A stretch of 24,875 bases of DNA from Chromera velia (lineage: Eukaryota > Sar > Chromeraceae), in the NCBI GenBank assembly GCA_018398765.1, contig JAHBMJ010001125.1, positions 10,326-35,200 on the forward strand, in the 5' to 3' direction. Under the pieces are notes generated by a model. The model saw nothing but the letters and a program-made list of their open reading frames with translations. It was not told where the DNA came from and did no database searches. The translations under genes were made by a program, and so were the position numbers. Shown one piece after another: positions 1 through 10,330 of the stretch (position 1 is the first letter of the stretch; every line of letters begins with the position of its first letter).

Positions 1-439
1 GGGAAAAACGCAGAACGGAAACCCCCCCCCCCCTACGGGAAAAAAGCCTGGAGTTGAGTGGATCTAAAACCCGGCCATCTGACGCACGCATGGCGCAAAT
101 CCAGCCTTTCAGGGCCAGGTTTTTGGCGAAAGATTAGCGTGCATACATTAGCATGCATATGGGCTGGGGTATCTAACGCAAACAAGCTTGTAAACGGCCC
201 TGGAAAGCAAGAAAAATGAGAATTGCACGATTGACGTACGCCGGCCAGCCGACCAGGCGGTCGCGCTAATCCCCCCCCCTCCCGCGGGAAAAGCCGCGGA
301 ACTCTCCCGCCCCCCCAGGAAAAAAGCCCGGAGGTAAGCTAAAACCCATTTGACATACACATGGCGCAAATCAGCCGTTTGGGGCCGGGTTTTTGGCGAA
401 AGACACTGTCTGTGGCCCCGGAAACATGTGTGGGCTGGG
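1..439. repeat. C-rich dispersed repeat, left part
   Basis: Two related units lie in direct orientation, about 21-137 and 308-405. Each has a long C run, a purine patch, a block with 'gcgcaaat', and a block ending 'tttttggcgaaag'. Between them (163-235) is a module with 'ggggtatct' and 'aagcttg.aaacggccc' that recurs at 11190-11255 and, inverted, near 11985-12020. No coding sequence was recognised. The sequence stops at 439, where the gypsy LTR begins, and resumes at 11194. I do not recognise the family. Confidence 0.75.
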
Positions 440-935
440 TGTTAAGCATACGTAGGGCTAGTGTATAGGACTACAACTTCTACTTATGTGTATCTATACA
501 AAGGTCTGTTCGTCTGGTCGTTCATCTTTTGACTCCTTCTAGAGAGATTCCAGGTTGGCTACTTAGAACAGATACGATCGGTCAGTCAGACTGCATGCGT
601 GCACACGTTATACATGTAGTACGGTATTCATCTGTATCAGTGCACTCAAATGCATGTCACCTCTATATTTGCTGTGTCCGTCTTTCTGATGTCTGTTCTA
701 TCTCTGTGTCCTTCCGTTTTGTGTGAACTCACTTCTGTGGTATTTCTTTTTCTATGTATTCATGCATGCATTGCAAACTGTATGAGCGCTTTCCATATGC
801 GTGCGGTGCTTACTGCCTGACATCGCCTTACGCTTTTTTTATCACTCGGCGTGCGCGTATGAATTCTTTCTGGTCCCGCCTTGCGCTTTCTTTATCGCTC
901 AGTGTGCGCGCATAAATTCTTTCTGGTCCCCAACA
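440..935 (-). repeat. 3' LTR of the Ty3/gypsy element
   Basis: The 496-bp segment starts TGTTAAGC and ends CCCCAACA on the plus strand, so it has TG..CA ends on either strand. It is bounded by the CTGGG duplication on its left and the polypurine tract on its right. It contains a 53-bp tandem duplication. The other LTR is not present in full, so the boundary rests on TG/CA ends, the target duplication and the PPT rather than on an LTR pair. Confidence 0.65.
824..929. repeat. 53-bp tandem duplication within the LTR
   Basis: Units 824-876 and 877-929 are adjacent, equal in length and near-identical. Both start 'cgcctt.cgctt' and end 'attctttctggtcc', with a few mainly transition differences. 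This may be a duplicated promoter/enhancer segment of the LTR, but only the duplication itself is visible. Confidence 0.85.
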
Positions 936-950
936 ACCACTCCCCCCCTT
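936..950 (-). other. polypurine tract of the gypsy element
   Basis: Read on the minus strand this is AAGGGGGGGAGTGGT, directly upstream of the LTR start TGTTGGGG. A G-rich purine run abutting the 3' LTR is the usual plus-strand primer of Ty3/gypsy elements. It fixes the element's orientation as right to left. Confidence 0.6.
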
Positions 951-1062
951 AACTCTGCTCGTCCCTGAGCAAAACGCAAAAAGAGAAGAATGGAAAGGAC
1001 CTCAGCATCAGTGTATGCAAATTAGTACAATCATTATAAGGTTCCGGAAGCATGAAAATCAT

Positions 1063-1236
1063 TCAACTCAGTCCCATCAAAACCTTTTCTTTCTCTCTTT
1101 CGAATTCTTGAACCATCTCAGGCAAATCAATCTCTTCCTCTGACAACCAGGCAAACGTTCCGTCGTCGAACGAGACTCGGTACGTTTCCTTGCCATCTCG
1201 AATTCCACTCGCAGAGATATGAACTGGTGAAGGGCC
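1063..1236 (-). pseudogene. gypsy polyprotein C-terminal tail (minus-strand fragment)
   Basis: The minus-strand frame ending at the TGA of 1063-1065 reads a compact segment with '[17 protein letters not shown]' and then '[14 protein letters not shown]'. The pattern (charged, beta-rich 'Y.V.F.DG....L' followed by an acidic helix) resembles the Tudor/chromo/SH3-like tails after some gypsy integrases. That assignment is by pattern only. It lies just before the polypurine tract, where the end of pol is expected. At about 1236 it abuts RT sequence on the opposite strand, marking a rearrangement breakpoint. Reading toward the LTR, 936-1062 is short non-coding sequence. Confidence 0.5.
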
Positions 1237-1238
1237 CG

Positions 1239-3688
1239 TCTTGCAGTCACGCTGAGCACTTGCAGGACCTCCGTGAGGTTTTCACCCTTGTTTGTGTCAC
1301 CGGTCTGAAGCTCCGCCTCGAAAAGGCACAGATTGGAAAGGCACAGGTGGAGTACCTAGGTCACACCATATCTGCCCGTGGAGTCCGTCCAAGTCAAAAG
1401 AACACGGAGAAGGTAAAGAACTGGCCGACCCCGACCGACCGTCCAAGCCTTCGCACATTTGTTTACTTATACAACTACTACCAAACTTTTGTGGAGGGGT
1501 TTGCATGGATTGCCCATCCGCTGAATCAACTGTTGTGTCCCTTCGATGAGAACAAGCAGCCCCTTCCCTTTGTCTGGACAGCCGCAGCAGATGAAGCCTT
1601 CCGGGAGCTCCGCAACCGTCTCACTGAGCCACCTATCCTTTCCTTCCCTGACATGCATACCCCATTTATTGTGAAGCCGGATGCTTGCAACATTTCGATT
1701 CGGGGTGTTTTCAATTGGTACAAATCAAGAACGGGAGGGAGAGTGTGATCGCATACGCAAGCAGGGGGTTACACGGGGCGGAGTTGAATTATGGAGCTCC
1801 AGAGCGAGAGGCTCTGGTAAATGTGTTTTGCTGCAGGCAGTGGCGATATTACCTGCTTGGCAGTTCCGTTTTCTTACGGGTGATCCAGACCGATCACAAA
1901 CCGAATCTAGCAATGTAGGAAAACAAGTTGGCGAATAAGAGAATCGAGAAATAGGCTCTCGAATTGCAGGAGTATGGATTGCAGTTTTTGCATAAGGAGG
2001 GGAAGTCCCACACCGATGCAGATACTGTTTCCCGTCTGCCTGTCCCGAGACAGGTAGCGCATTTGATAGACACAGGCGCTCCCCTCTATCAGCACTGTTT
2101 CTTTCCTTTTGATGGGAGCACTCCCCTCAGATCAGGATTTGATGCAGCAGTGGCAGGAGTGAAGGTAATCGAAGCCGAGTCCGCACCCACATAAGCAAAC
2201 GTTCCTTTCCTGGAGAAGGTGCGACGTTCAGAGCCAACAGAGGTGGAGGTGAGAGATGTGTTTGAGTATCTGCAGAAGATTTCTCTGAAGTCTCTTCCGG
2301 AGGATCTTCAGCGCCAATAGATGGTGCTAACACAGCAGTCTTTATTCGAATTGAGGGATGGCTTGCTCTACAGGTTTTCAGGTGAGTCTGAGCAGACTGA
2401 GTTGTATGTCTCTGCCCATTTGAGAGAGACTGTGCTGGTGATGCACCACAATCACCCCATAGCAGGACACACAGCAACAAAGAAGCTGACAGCTCGGCTT
2501 CTCACCAAATTCTGGTGGCCAGGTCTGCGTAAGGATGTGTGCAGCTGGGTCTACAAGTGCCGCCCCTGTCAGGAGAGAAGAGCACAAGCACCGCAACGCA
2601 ACCCACAGACCGTTCCCGTCCCCACTCGACCCTTCCAGAAGGTCAGCATTGACGTGAAAGGTCCTTTGCCTACCTCCTGTAGAGGCAACCGATTTGTCCT
2701 TGTCATCACGTGTGCCCTCACACGATGGCCAGAGACCTTTGCCTTGCCAGAGGTCCCCGCATGGGTTGTTGCAAAGATTCTTTTCGAGGAGATCATCTGC
2801 AGGTATGGCTTTATCGAGGAGTTGGTGTCAGACAGGGGGATGAACTTCCTTAGCGAGATTGTGAGGGAACTCCTTGCCCTCATGAAGGTCCGTCACCACA
2901 CCACAACAGGGTATCATCCACAGGCGAATGGCATCCCTGAGCGATTCAATCGTTCATGGGCTGAGGGAGTGGGGAAGCAGCTAGATCAAGAGAAAGGGGA
3001 TTGAGATCTCTATCTCCAGCCGTACAACACAGCATACCGCACTGCTTCCCATGTCGAGACAGGTCTCTCTCCCTTTAAATTATTGTTTGCTCACACGCCA
3101 CAGTCGGTGCTGCATGTGCAACCACCGCCTGAGGGAGCGAGGTCTCCGCCTGTCTGTTACGATGACTACTACGGATTCATTCGACAGGAACGTGTGTAGA
3201 AGATCGACAGAGCAGTCACGAGAGCAGAGAAAGAGGGGTAAGCAAGGGAAAGGCGTAATCCCTCTCCGATGACGCGAAGATTCCAGCTAGGAGACCATGT
3301 GTTCCTGCGCAGACCTCCCAATCCGATGGGGAAACAACCCGCCTTCGAGGTGAGAGCAGAAGGAACCTATGTGGTCGTGGAGACACCGAGGAACATACCA
3401 CATGTGACCGTGATCAGGCCCCTAGGAGGAAAGAAGAGAGACGTGGTAAGTTCAGACAGATTGCAATTGTGGGAGGCAAAAGATGGAGAGAAGGAAGAGA
3501 GTGAAAAGAGTGAGGAGAGTGAGGCAGAGGAAGACTCTGCACTGCCAAAAGAAGAGAGACAGCAGGAGGAGAAGAGAGCAGCTGCAGAGACGAGAAGATC
3601 GTCTGAAGGAGAAGGAGCGATCATTCCACCAGGCACTCCTCGATCAAACTTTCGATTGGCAGAAGATCCTGAGTTAGAAAATTTGTTG
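1239..3688 (+). pseudogene. gypsy pol: RT C-terminal part, RNase H and integrase, inverted
   Basis: The fragment opens in the RT thumb ('[10 protein letters not shown]', 'LKLRLEKAQ', 'YLGHTISARGVRP'); the catalytic palm is absent. RNase H follows after a frameshift near 1720 ('AYASRGL', 'QTDHKPN', then 'DADTVSRLP'). Integrase runs from about 2321 with an H2C2 zinc site (HNHPIAGH ... CRPC) and the DDE core: D in 'SIDVKGPLP', D in 'VSDRGMN', E in 'NGIPERFNR'. A basic C-terminal segment ('FQLGDHVFLRR') and a Glu/Lys-rich tail reach the copia insertion. From about 1725 to 3688 one frame holds except for stops near 1916, 1952, 2192, 2318, 3002, 3197 and 3236. It lies opposite in strand to the element's LTR/PPT orientation and to the RT N-half at 10800-11135, so it looks inverted within the element. 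Confidence 0.85.
3684..3688. repeat. copia target-site duplication, left copy
   Basis: TGTTG lies immediately left of the LTR start TGTGACGG and is repeated at 10790-10794 immediately right of the other LTR. Confidence 0.85.
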
Positions 3689-4147
3689 TGTGACGGTAAA
3701 CGTTACCTAAAACAGACTAGAACAGTCAGGTAACGAAAACGAGTAACGCTCAAACAGCTAAACGGGAAGTCTGACCTACTGGGTCGCAGTCCCCAGTCCA
3801 GACAGGAAAATCTATTCAGTAACGACAGAGAAATTCAAGGAGACGTCAATCTAGAATTTACTTAAACGAAGACCGCGCATTCGATCCAATGCGCGGGACC
3901 TCGACACTTTAAACGTGACACACAGACTGATCAAACTGCTATCTGAGGATGCTCTCTATCATGAACCGACTGAGCAGACCAAGCCTTCGTACAGCCTCAC
4001 TGTTCGATCAAGGAGTCAGACGCTAATGCACTCAAACATGCGATCACGCCGCTTGCAATACTCTTCACTCGCACGGATGGCTAGCGTGCTTGCAGAACGC
4101 TCGGCGCCTACCTGACGCACGCTTGGATGCATGCGTTTACTCTTACA
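3689..4147 (-). repeat. copia LTR, left copy (3' LTR of the minus-strand element)
   Basis: 459 bp, near-identical to 10331-10789, starting TGTGACGG and ending CTCTTACA. On the element's own strand this is TGT..ACA, typical of retroelements. Immediately right of it (4148-4160, minus strand AAGGGGTGATT) is a weak candidate polypurine tract. Confidence 0.95.
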
Positions 4148-4740
4148 AATCACCCCTTGTCTAAACTGAACACAAACAGGAAGACAGACTAAAAGAGAGA
4201 AACGCTTAACTGCAACGAAGGAACTTGGTCTGTCTGTCTACACGCACTGACCCAGTTTCAATCCAACGAACTTTTGCTCCCAACTCTATCAAATTTTCCA
4301 AAACGTACTCCAACTCCCCCTACATTCTCGGCTTGCTTTTGTACTGTTTGGAACTAATCTGATGTATCAGCGGCTAAGAGTCAGTCACTACCACAACCGG
4401 AGGCATCTCACCCTACAACTTTCAAACAAAATGAATGAACGACCAGGACATCTTCACTGCGTCTCTCATTGTAAGAAGCTCTGCAGAAGTCGTAGACCCC
4501 AGCTTTCTTCCTATCTTCCTGCTCAGCCAATACACAGTGTTGTGCTCACCGATCTCATCAAGATTGGTAAGCTCTCCTTCATCAACCAACTGCATCTCAA
4601 CGCCCAGTCTACCCTCTTTCTTGTGCAATTGATAAGACGTATCCCTCCACACTAACAGAACTGGAAGGGAGGGAACAGAACGAAGAGATAGAGGACGGGA
4701 ACTTTCAAGTCTTGAATGCATGCCAGAGAGCCTTTTCACT
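4148..4740 (-). pseudogene. copia pol: RNase H and C-terminus
   Basis: The minus-strand frame contains 'HNTVYWLSRKIGRK' followed by 'STTSAELLTMRDAVK', matching the copia RNase H core in which the Glu of 'STxAE' is catalytic. Further toward the LTR are 'VVVVTDS' then a TAG where Gln is usual, and 'RWIETGSVRVDRQTKFL', matching the family's 'WIPTxxQxADxLTK' end at about 4205. Frames shift between this part and the RT fragment to the right. The last 60 bp before the LTR are non-coding. Confidence 0.8.
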
Positions 4741-5932
4741 CACAAGAACGGACTCACGAGACGGACGGGAATTGAAGCGGGAAAGGTGGGAAAACAGGAA
4801 GGAAAGAGAAGGTTGGGGCCTAACAGCCCACCCCAAACACCCCACATTCTTCTGCTGCTGTTCTTGCAAGGACATGTCAGTCTCTGCAGTCTCAGGCAAC
4901 AGGAGATCTTTCTCAGTCAAGGGCTTCTTTGCCTCTTCACTCACTCCCTTCACATACCATTCCCTCAATATACGTGGACTGGTCAAGCAACATCTCACCA
5001 GGACGCATCCGAATGGACATGCCCACATAAGAATGAAGCTCTCCATTGTGCATTCTCTCTGACTGGTCTGTGTCAAAAAGCTCCTGGTTTTGCCTAACGT
5101 CTTTGTCAATGGAAGGAGAAAAAATGAAGAGATCATCAATATGTATAACAAGCAAAGCAACGATCTCACCCTTCTTGTTCTTTCTGACTAAAATCGACTC
5201 AGCAATCTCAGTCCACCCCAGGCTGCTCACCTTCTTCTTGAAGTAACTCGTGTAGACCTTTGGGGCATCCTTTAGGCCGTAAACACCCCTCTGAATGCGA
5301 ACGAGGATGCCAGCACGGAGGCTGGGATAGACCTCTATAGGGAGGTTGGACGGAAGGCGCAGCCACACTGTGTCTTTCATAGGTACCTGCAGAAACGCAG
5401 TTGACACGTCCATTTTAGCTGCCTGCAGACCTTTTGAGACGGCCCAGAGGAAAGCAACTCTAGCCAGACTTGCGTCTGCTATGCCAGAGTAGGTCTCAAG
5501 CACCGACTAATCATGAGAGTCTTGGAACCCTCTCGCTACAAGACGAGACTTTGAAACCCTCTTTCCTTCCTTCAAGTTCCAGGTCCTCACCCACCAAAGG
5601 GTAATCGCCTTGACCCCCTTCTCCATCTGCAGTGTCTGTATAGAGAGATCAAATACAGAACAGAGACACCAACGAGCGAGTTCCTTTCGATCAGACTCTT
5701 TGAAGAGACCCTGTGCAATCTCTTCCTCGATGGCAAGAATGTGCCCCTTCGCATCATTCTCTCTCGCTAGCAGCTTGCGCACCTTCTTACCTTTCATCAC
5801 CGCACACGCAATCTCAAAGTGTGTGTCGAGGGCTTTTGCAATCCGTGCTTCCTTTATCTCTCTCCTTTGCCTTCTGCACTCACGGATCTGATTCCTCCTC
5901 TGAGATTTGGACATCTCAGACCTGGGGTCCAC
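4741..5932 (-). pseudogene. copia pol: reverse transcriptase
   Basis: The N-terminal part has 'SKSRLVARGFQDS', the standard start of the copia RT domain. After an in-frame TAG near 5509 the same frame continues with 'KMDVSTAFLQVPM' (first catalytic Asp), 'GVYGLKDAPK', and 'LVIHIDDLFIFSP', where the DD pair is intact but the usual Tyr-Val is His-Ile. 'YVGMSIRM' follows in the connection region. The frame ends at 4937, and later sequence to about 4741 is shifted and poorly conserved. Relative to integrase the RT frame is offset, so a frameshift lies near 5930. Confidence 0.88.
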
Positions 5933-7520
5933 CGAAGGAACTCGGCAGTATTTGCCTCCTCGGCTGCCTGGTCGGCAACGACATCAACGTCTACCGGGAC
6001 TTTGTCTGAAGGGACAGGGGGGACAGGATCAGGCACAGGAGGTGCCTGCTCAGTAAGTCTGTCAAGCACGGCAGGGGGAAGCTGTCCATCAGCGGGGAGC
6101 TCGAACCGCTCCACAATGTCTTTCTGCTTTACTGTCTCCAGCTCGGCAGGAAAGAAACTTCCATCATCCCTCTGCTTTAACCGTGCTGCTGTGATGCTCC
6201 TCACTTGCTTTTCCCCCTCCTTCACAATCTGCCCTGGGAACAGGGCCCCATCTGACCATCGGGCAAGAACACCCTGCAAGCGAGGCACGCGAACGCCTCG
6301 GGGAGAACGAGAGAGCTGACAAACCAGATGAGAAACGTCCTCATCAGACGTCTCACCCCCAGTCTCTGCATTGTCTGCATCTGACCGGTTGTCTTCTTCT
6401 CCCCAACCAACCCAAACGGATCCTCTCCCCATAACGGAATCTGTCTTCCTCTCTGCAATCACATCGCTTCTGCCATCTTCATCAAAATTAATATGCTCCA
6501 CCCCCAACCACGACTCCATCTGAATGTGGCTGGGGTGAACGCGAAGAGGCCTCCACTGTCTCCCTCTCCGAATCAACACAGAGACGGACTGCAGACTGAT
6601 CACCCCCCCGAAAAGAGCTCTCTCACTCTTTTTGACAGGACCGCCAGTAATGAAACGCTGACGGTGAGAGGGATCGGACAAGTGAACAAGTTGAACATCC
6701 CTCGGGGCAACAGGGGGCACCCCCGAACGCACACCAAAAAGAGCACAATTCGGGGAAAGGCCAGTCGAGCCGTGAACAACCTCATTCAGAGAATTGGCAA
6801 TTCCAAGGATGAAGACAGGCCAGAGATAAAAGGGAAGAGAACGCTGAAAGAGAACTTTGTTCAAAAGAGAAGAGAAATCGTCATTCTCTCTCTTAACAAA
6901 TGCCTGCACTTCGGGAGTGAGAGGAGGACCGAACTGAGTTACAATCCCCCCTCCCTCAACTGACAAACAAAACGAGAGATAGAGATCAGAAATGAACTCG
7001 CCTCCGTTGTCTGAGTGCACGACCTTCGGCTTCCCCTTGCCGGCTTTCTCCCACCAACAAGTCCAGGAGATCAGGTGACGCACTGCATGATCTTTCAATC
7101 GCAGCACCCACAACGATTTCCTTCGCGTCTGTAAATCAATAATGACAGACATGTAACGAAACCCCCCGATCCCCTTTCTCTTCATGTCCTTCAGGTCATA
7201 GTAGATGTCGGCGTTGAACTGCCCCCCTGGACCGGTAGGCTCTGGCTCCTTCTCCTTATCGTCCTCATGAACAAAAGACTCATCCCCCTTGCGAGAACGC
7301 TTTCGCGTCCCCGCTGCTGCACCTCTTCTCTTCAACTTTCTCCTCCAAAAGTTCACAACACGATATGCCTTACACGTGTCTCTCACCTCTTTACACTCTT
7401 TCACAGAAAATTGCACCCCCACCCCCTTTTCCTTCAATGTGGCCTCCAAACGCTGCCCAGTCGCATGACCGAGACGGGAGTGAAGGACAAATAAAAGGTG
7501 CGATCTGTTCTCAGGAGAAA
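5933..7520 (-). pseudogene. copia pol: GAG-pre-integrase and integrase
   Basis: Begins with the pre-integrase zinc region ('LFVLHSRLGHATGQRLEA', then Cys pair 'CKEVRDTC'). The rve core follows: first Asp in 'FNADIYYDL', second Asp in 'VVHSDNGGEF' (about 6994-7020). The position of the third catalytic residue in the 'TPxxxxxxER' context is Lys ('TPEVQAFVKREN'), with Glu only two residues later. The C-terminal part is a long hydrophilic linker with acidic and Pro/Val-rich stretches before RT. A single frame stays open for over 520 codons (about 7500 to 5854), the best-preserved part of this element. Confidence 0.88.
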
Positions 7521-8285
7521 TCTCTGCCTGCCCAGAGAGAGCAGACTGTTAGAAGGGACAAAGGGAAACAGAAGGACAAACGTTGGCAGCAACAACCGCT
7601 TCCTCAACCTTCGCAAGACAGAGAATTGGAATATTGCCCGTCTGATCAACAGGAGAACAAAACCTCTCCCCATGCACATCCTTCAACCAGACCTACCCAG
7701 GTTCAGAGGGACTCTCCTCCCCTGGGAGAGACAACTTTCTTCTCTCACAAGCAAACAACGGACAACCGATTGACTCGTGACTACACCCTTCCTCAGAAAC
7801 GATGCGCACACCACCCCATTCATCGACAAACGGAAGGTGAAATGTCTTGACCCCTCTCATAGAGAGGGGGGCAGCATCAGAGGCGAAACGAGACAGCCTG
7901 GTCAACATACGAAACAACATAGCTGTCAAACGAGGGGGGAACGAGACTTTTCGAGGCCCCGGAATCGGCAATCATCTCTCCATCGTCTTCTCCTGTCACA
8001 ACGACAAAGGACTCAACAGACGTGACGACTCTCACTTCATCCGTTTCCCCGCCAAACTCCCACCCCCTCTTCTCGGCATTCCACAAGGTTGCCCTCATGA
8101 AACGCCCACTGCCAGCCTTCTTACTGGCCCCTGCCCCCCCCCAGCGGCTGGACTGGAACTGTGGGGGGGCGGCCCAGGGGCCATTTAAAATCCTGGTCCG
8201 TGAAAGTCCCCTGGGGAAACTCACGAAGCTCGAACATAGTCCCTTTCTGCACCCTCACCCCTACAGCTGCTGCCTGCTGCTGCTT
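7521..8285 (-). pseudogene. copia pol: aspartic protease region, frameshifted
   Basis: The catalytic motif 'MIADSGASKSLV' is visible at about 7945-7970 on the minus strand, matching the 'DSGA' signature of copia proteases. Coding potential moves between frames: just after the gag stop one frame reads 'FELREFPQGTFTDQDF', the next frame carries the DSGA motif, and a third carries 'HLPFVDEWGGVRIVSEEG'. The first shift coincides with a run of nine C at 8134-8142, suggesting homopolymer indels. The segment 7521-7690 is the least conserved. Confidence 0.75.
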
Positions 8286-8904
8286 CTATTTCTTCAGCGG
8301 ACAGCACTTAGCATAGTGCCCTGTCTGATTGCATCCGGGGACAGAGCACCTGACATTCTTGGCGGGGCAACCCTTTTCCTCATCGTAGTGCTTCAGGTGC
8401 CCGCAGTTAGGACAGGGGCAGGAGGACGAACTCGAGCCGCCCTGGCAGTGACTGGAAGCAGCAGCGGCACCTGCATTTCCGTCTCTGTCTCTTGAAGACT
8501 GAAACAATGTCTCCCTCTTCCTTCCTTTCTTCTCTTTCCCCCCTTTCCCTTTTCCAGACCCCCCACGCAAACCTGAGGCAGCTGTCCCGTACTTATGATG
8601 GGGACGGGAAGAGGAGGAACGGGAACTCTGCCCCTCGATGGCGACTTTCACTGCAAGCAACTCTACCGCCTCTACCTTCCTCTCAACGAAAGGAAGAATC
8701 TCGTCGTACGTCAGCGCGGCGATCTTCTTGTCATGCTTTTCGGCGGCCTTCTCCGAGGCATCAGTGTACTCAAACTTGGTGAGCACATTTTCAAGGGCTC
8801 TCTTTTTCAGGTCGTTGGGCGCAGTATAACCTGCCTTGCCTCCATCTCGGAGGCACTTCTTCAGACGACCGACGGCAGACAGAATGTCCTCCTTCCCCAA
8901 ATTC
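8286..8904 (-). pseudogene. copia gag, C-terminal part with zinc knuckles
   Basis: Nucleocapsid portion of gag. It reads 'GKEDILSAVGRLKKC', a Lys/Glu helical stretch ('LTYDEILPFVERKVEAVEL'), a Ser/Gly/Lys-rich basic segment, then two Cys/His knuckles ('CPNCGHLKHYDEEKGC' and 'CSVPGCNQTGHYAKC') before a TAG at 8286. It was cut from the N-terminal part by the hAT insertion. Removing the element and one 8-bp duplication rejoins the frame without a shift. Confidence 0.88.
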
Positions 8905-9796
8905 CAGGGTTGCTTTTCTGGTCGGTAACAGGTCTAGTCTACTGGCAATTGCCGGTAACCGGTAATCGCCTCAGTCTGCCTTCCTTTTACCAACAAAAAA
9001 AATGATAAAAATTACGGTTAAAAAAAAAAAAATTTCGCCTGCAGCGCCAACCTTCAAAAACATGTTTTTAAGTGTTTATTGGCATTTGAAAAGCCTATTC
9101 ACACACAAAAAAAAAAAATATTAAAAAAATTTAAATTTTTAACTGCTTCACCCCTATAAGTGGCAAAAAGTTCTAACAGCTCTATGACAGCCTCCCTGTC
9201 TCTACAAACGCCCAAGCGCCTTTCGTTCATATACTTGCTTTCCCTGTCTCTGTTTGCTTATTTATTTATGATTCTTTCATATCTGCTTGCTTACAGATAG
9301 TAAATTTCCACCCCCCTGGGTCTTCGGAGTCAGAGGCCCTTTGAGGCCTCAGACATCAGCTTTTAGCGGCGGGTCTTTCTTTGGAGGCTAGAGCACTGGA
9401 TTGGGGGGACCGCCCACACTTTGAGGTGGACTCTTTCTGTTGTTGGAATCGCACGGGTGCATCTGTCTGGGCCAGCTGTGGTCATTGTGGCCAGCGGTTC
9501 TCTGTCTTTGGGCAGCAAGTGCAAGATGGGACCCATCGCTTCGACCTGCGTCATTTTCAAGCACACTGGCCGCATATAGCTGTCCCTACAGATGACGAAT
9601 TGACTTTTTGAATTGACCTTAAGTCTAACCTTAAGTGATTGATTGATTGACCTATAACCTAGGACTTAGGTTATTGAAAAGTGTTAATGACTGTTAGAAT
9701 TCTGCCAAGTCTTTGCTAACTGCCAGCAAACTCTGCCGGTAATTGCCGGTTACCGGTAATGAAGCTTGTTTACTGCCAAAAAAATTGGCAACCCTA
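8905..9796. mobile_element. hAT-like DNA transposon remnant inside copia gag
   Basis: 892 bp flanked by the 8-bp duplication CCAAATTC (8897-8904 and 9797-9804). Ends are CAGGGTTGC on the left and the complement of TAGGGTTGC on the right, typical hAT termini, and hAT transposases make 8-bp duplications. Subterminal 20-bp repeats at 8947-8966 and 9741-9760 differ at one base. The body is AT-rich on the left (poly-A runs 8994-9135) and contains a BED-finger-like open frame on the right. It is too short for a full transposase, so non-autonomous. Confidence 0.88.
9381..9611 (+). pseudogene. BED-type zinc-finger-like fragment in the hAT element
   Basis: The open frame contains 'ASCGHCGQRF', then 'DGTHRFDLRHFQAHWPH': a CX2C pair followed by a His pair about 30 residues later, with the 'GT...L..H' spacing of BED fingers. 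BED fingers form the N-terminal DNA-binding domain of many hAT transposases. Nothing resembling the RNase H-like catalytic domain follows, so it appears to be an internally deleted transposase gene. The frame is short and no ATG with good context was identified, so the start is uncertain. The match is by motif only. Confidence 0.45.
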
Positions 9797-10232
9797 CCAA
9801 ATTCCTTCGGAGAGCAAGGAGCTTCTCTCGAGAGGACTTTGCACCGATCTCCTTCTTCTCAGTGGCTACGTCAGAGACGGCTTCCAAGAGATTGGCACAC
9901 TCTTTCCCCTCTTCCACAGCAACAGAGACCTCATGAACGAGGTCAGGGTCCTTTCTCAGACCCTGGAGGAGGGAAAGCTTCCAAAGGGACACCTGGTCTG
10001 CCTTATCTGGAACGTGTTTGGTGGCCAGCATATACTCGGCTGTCGCCTTGTGCGATTCCTTCCAGAGCCGAAACTCCTTCCGGAAGATGGCCTTGAGGTT
10101 TTCATCCTTAGACGACAGAACGGTCGCAAACGAGACCTTGCACTCAAAAGGATTGACCCAGTGTAGATCAGGCAACTTGATCGTCTGTATGCCTGGAGCA
10201 CCGCCTGCACTGCCAGCAGATGTATTCGCCAT
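9797..10232 (-). pseudogene. copia gag, N-terminal part
   Basis: Starts at the ATG 10232 ('MANTSAGSAGGAPGIQTIKL'), about 100 bp inside the 5' LTR, as expected for gag. It reads a helical capsid-like segment ('FRKEFRLWKESHKATAEYML', 'DQVSLWKLSLLQGLRKDP') to 'REKLLALRR', where the hAT insertion interrupts it. The frame runs into the insertion and stops at 9750, giving a 160-residue chimeric peptide. The segment 10233-10330 is the untranslated leader; no convincing primer-binding site for initiator tRNA was recognised next to the LTR. Confidence 0.85.
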
Positions 10233-10330
10233 GTTGGAAGGAACAGTAAAAAAATAGAAGAGGAATCAGGAGACAGATCAATGCAGATCAAGGGAAAAAA
10301 TGAAGTGCTCACATCTGGGAACAGCAAATT

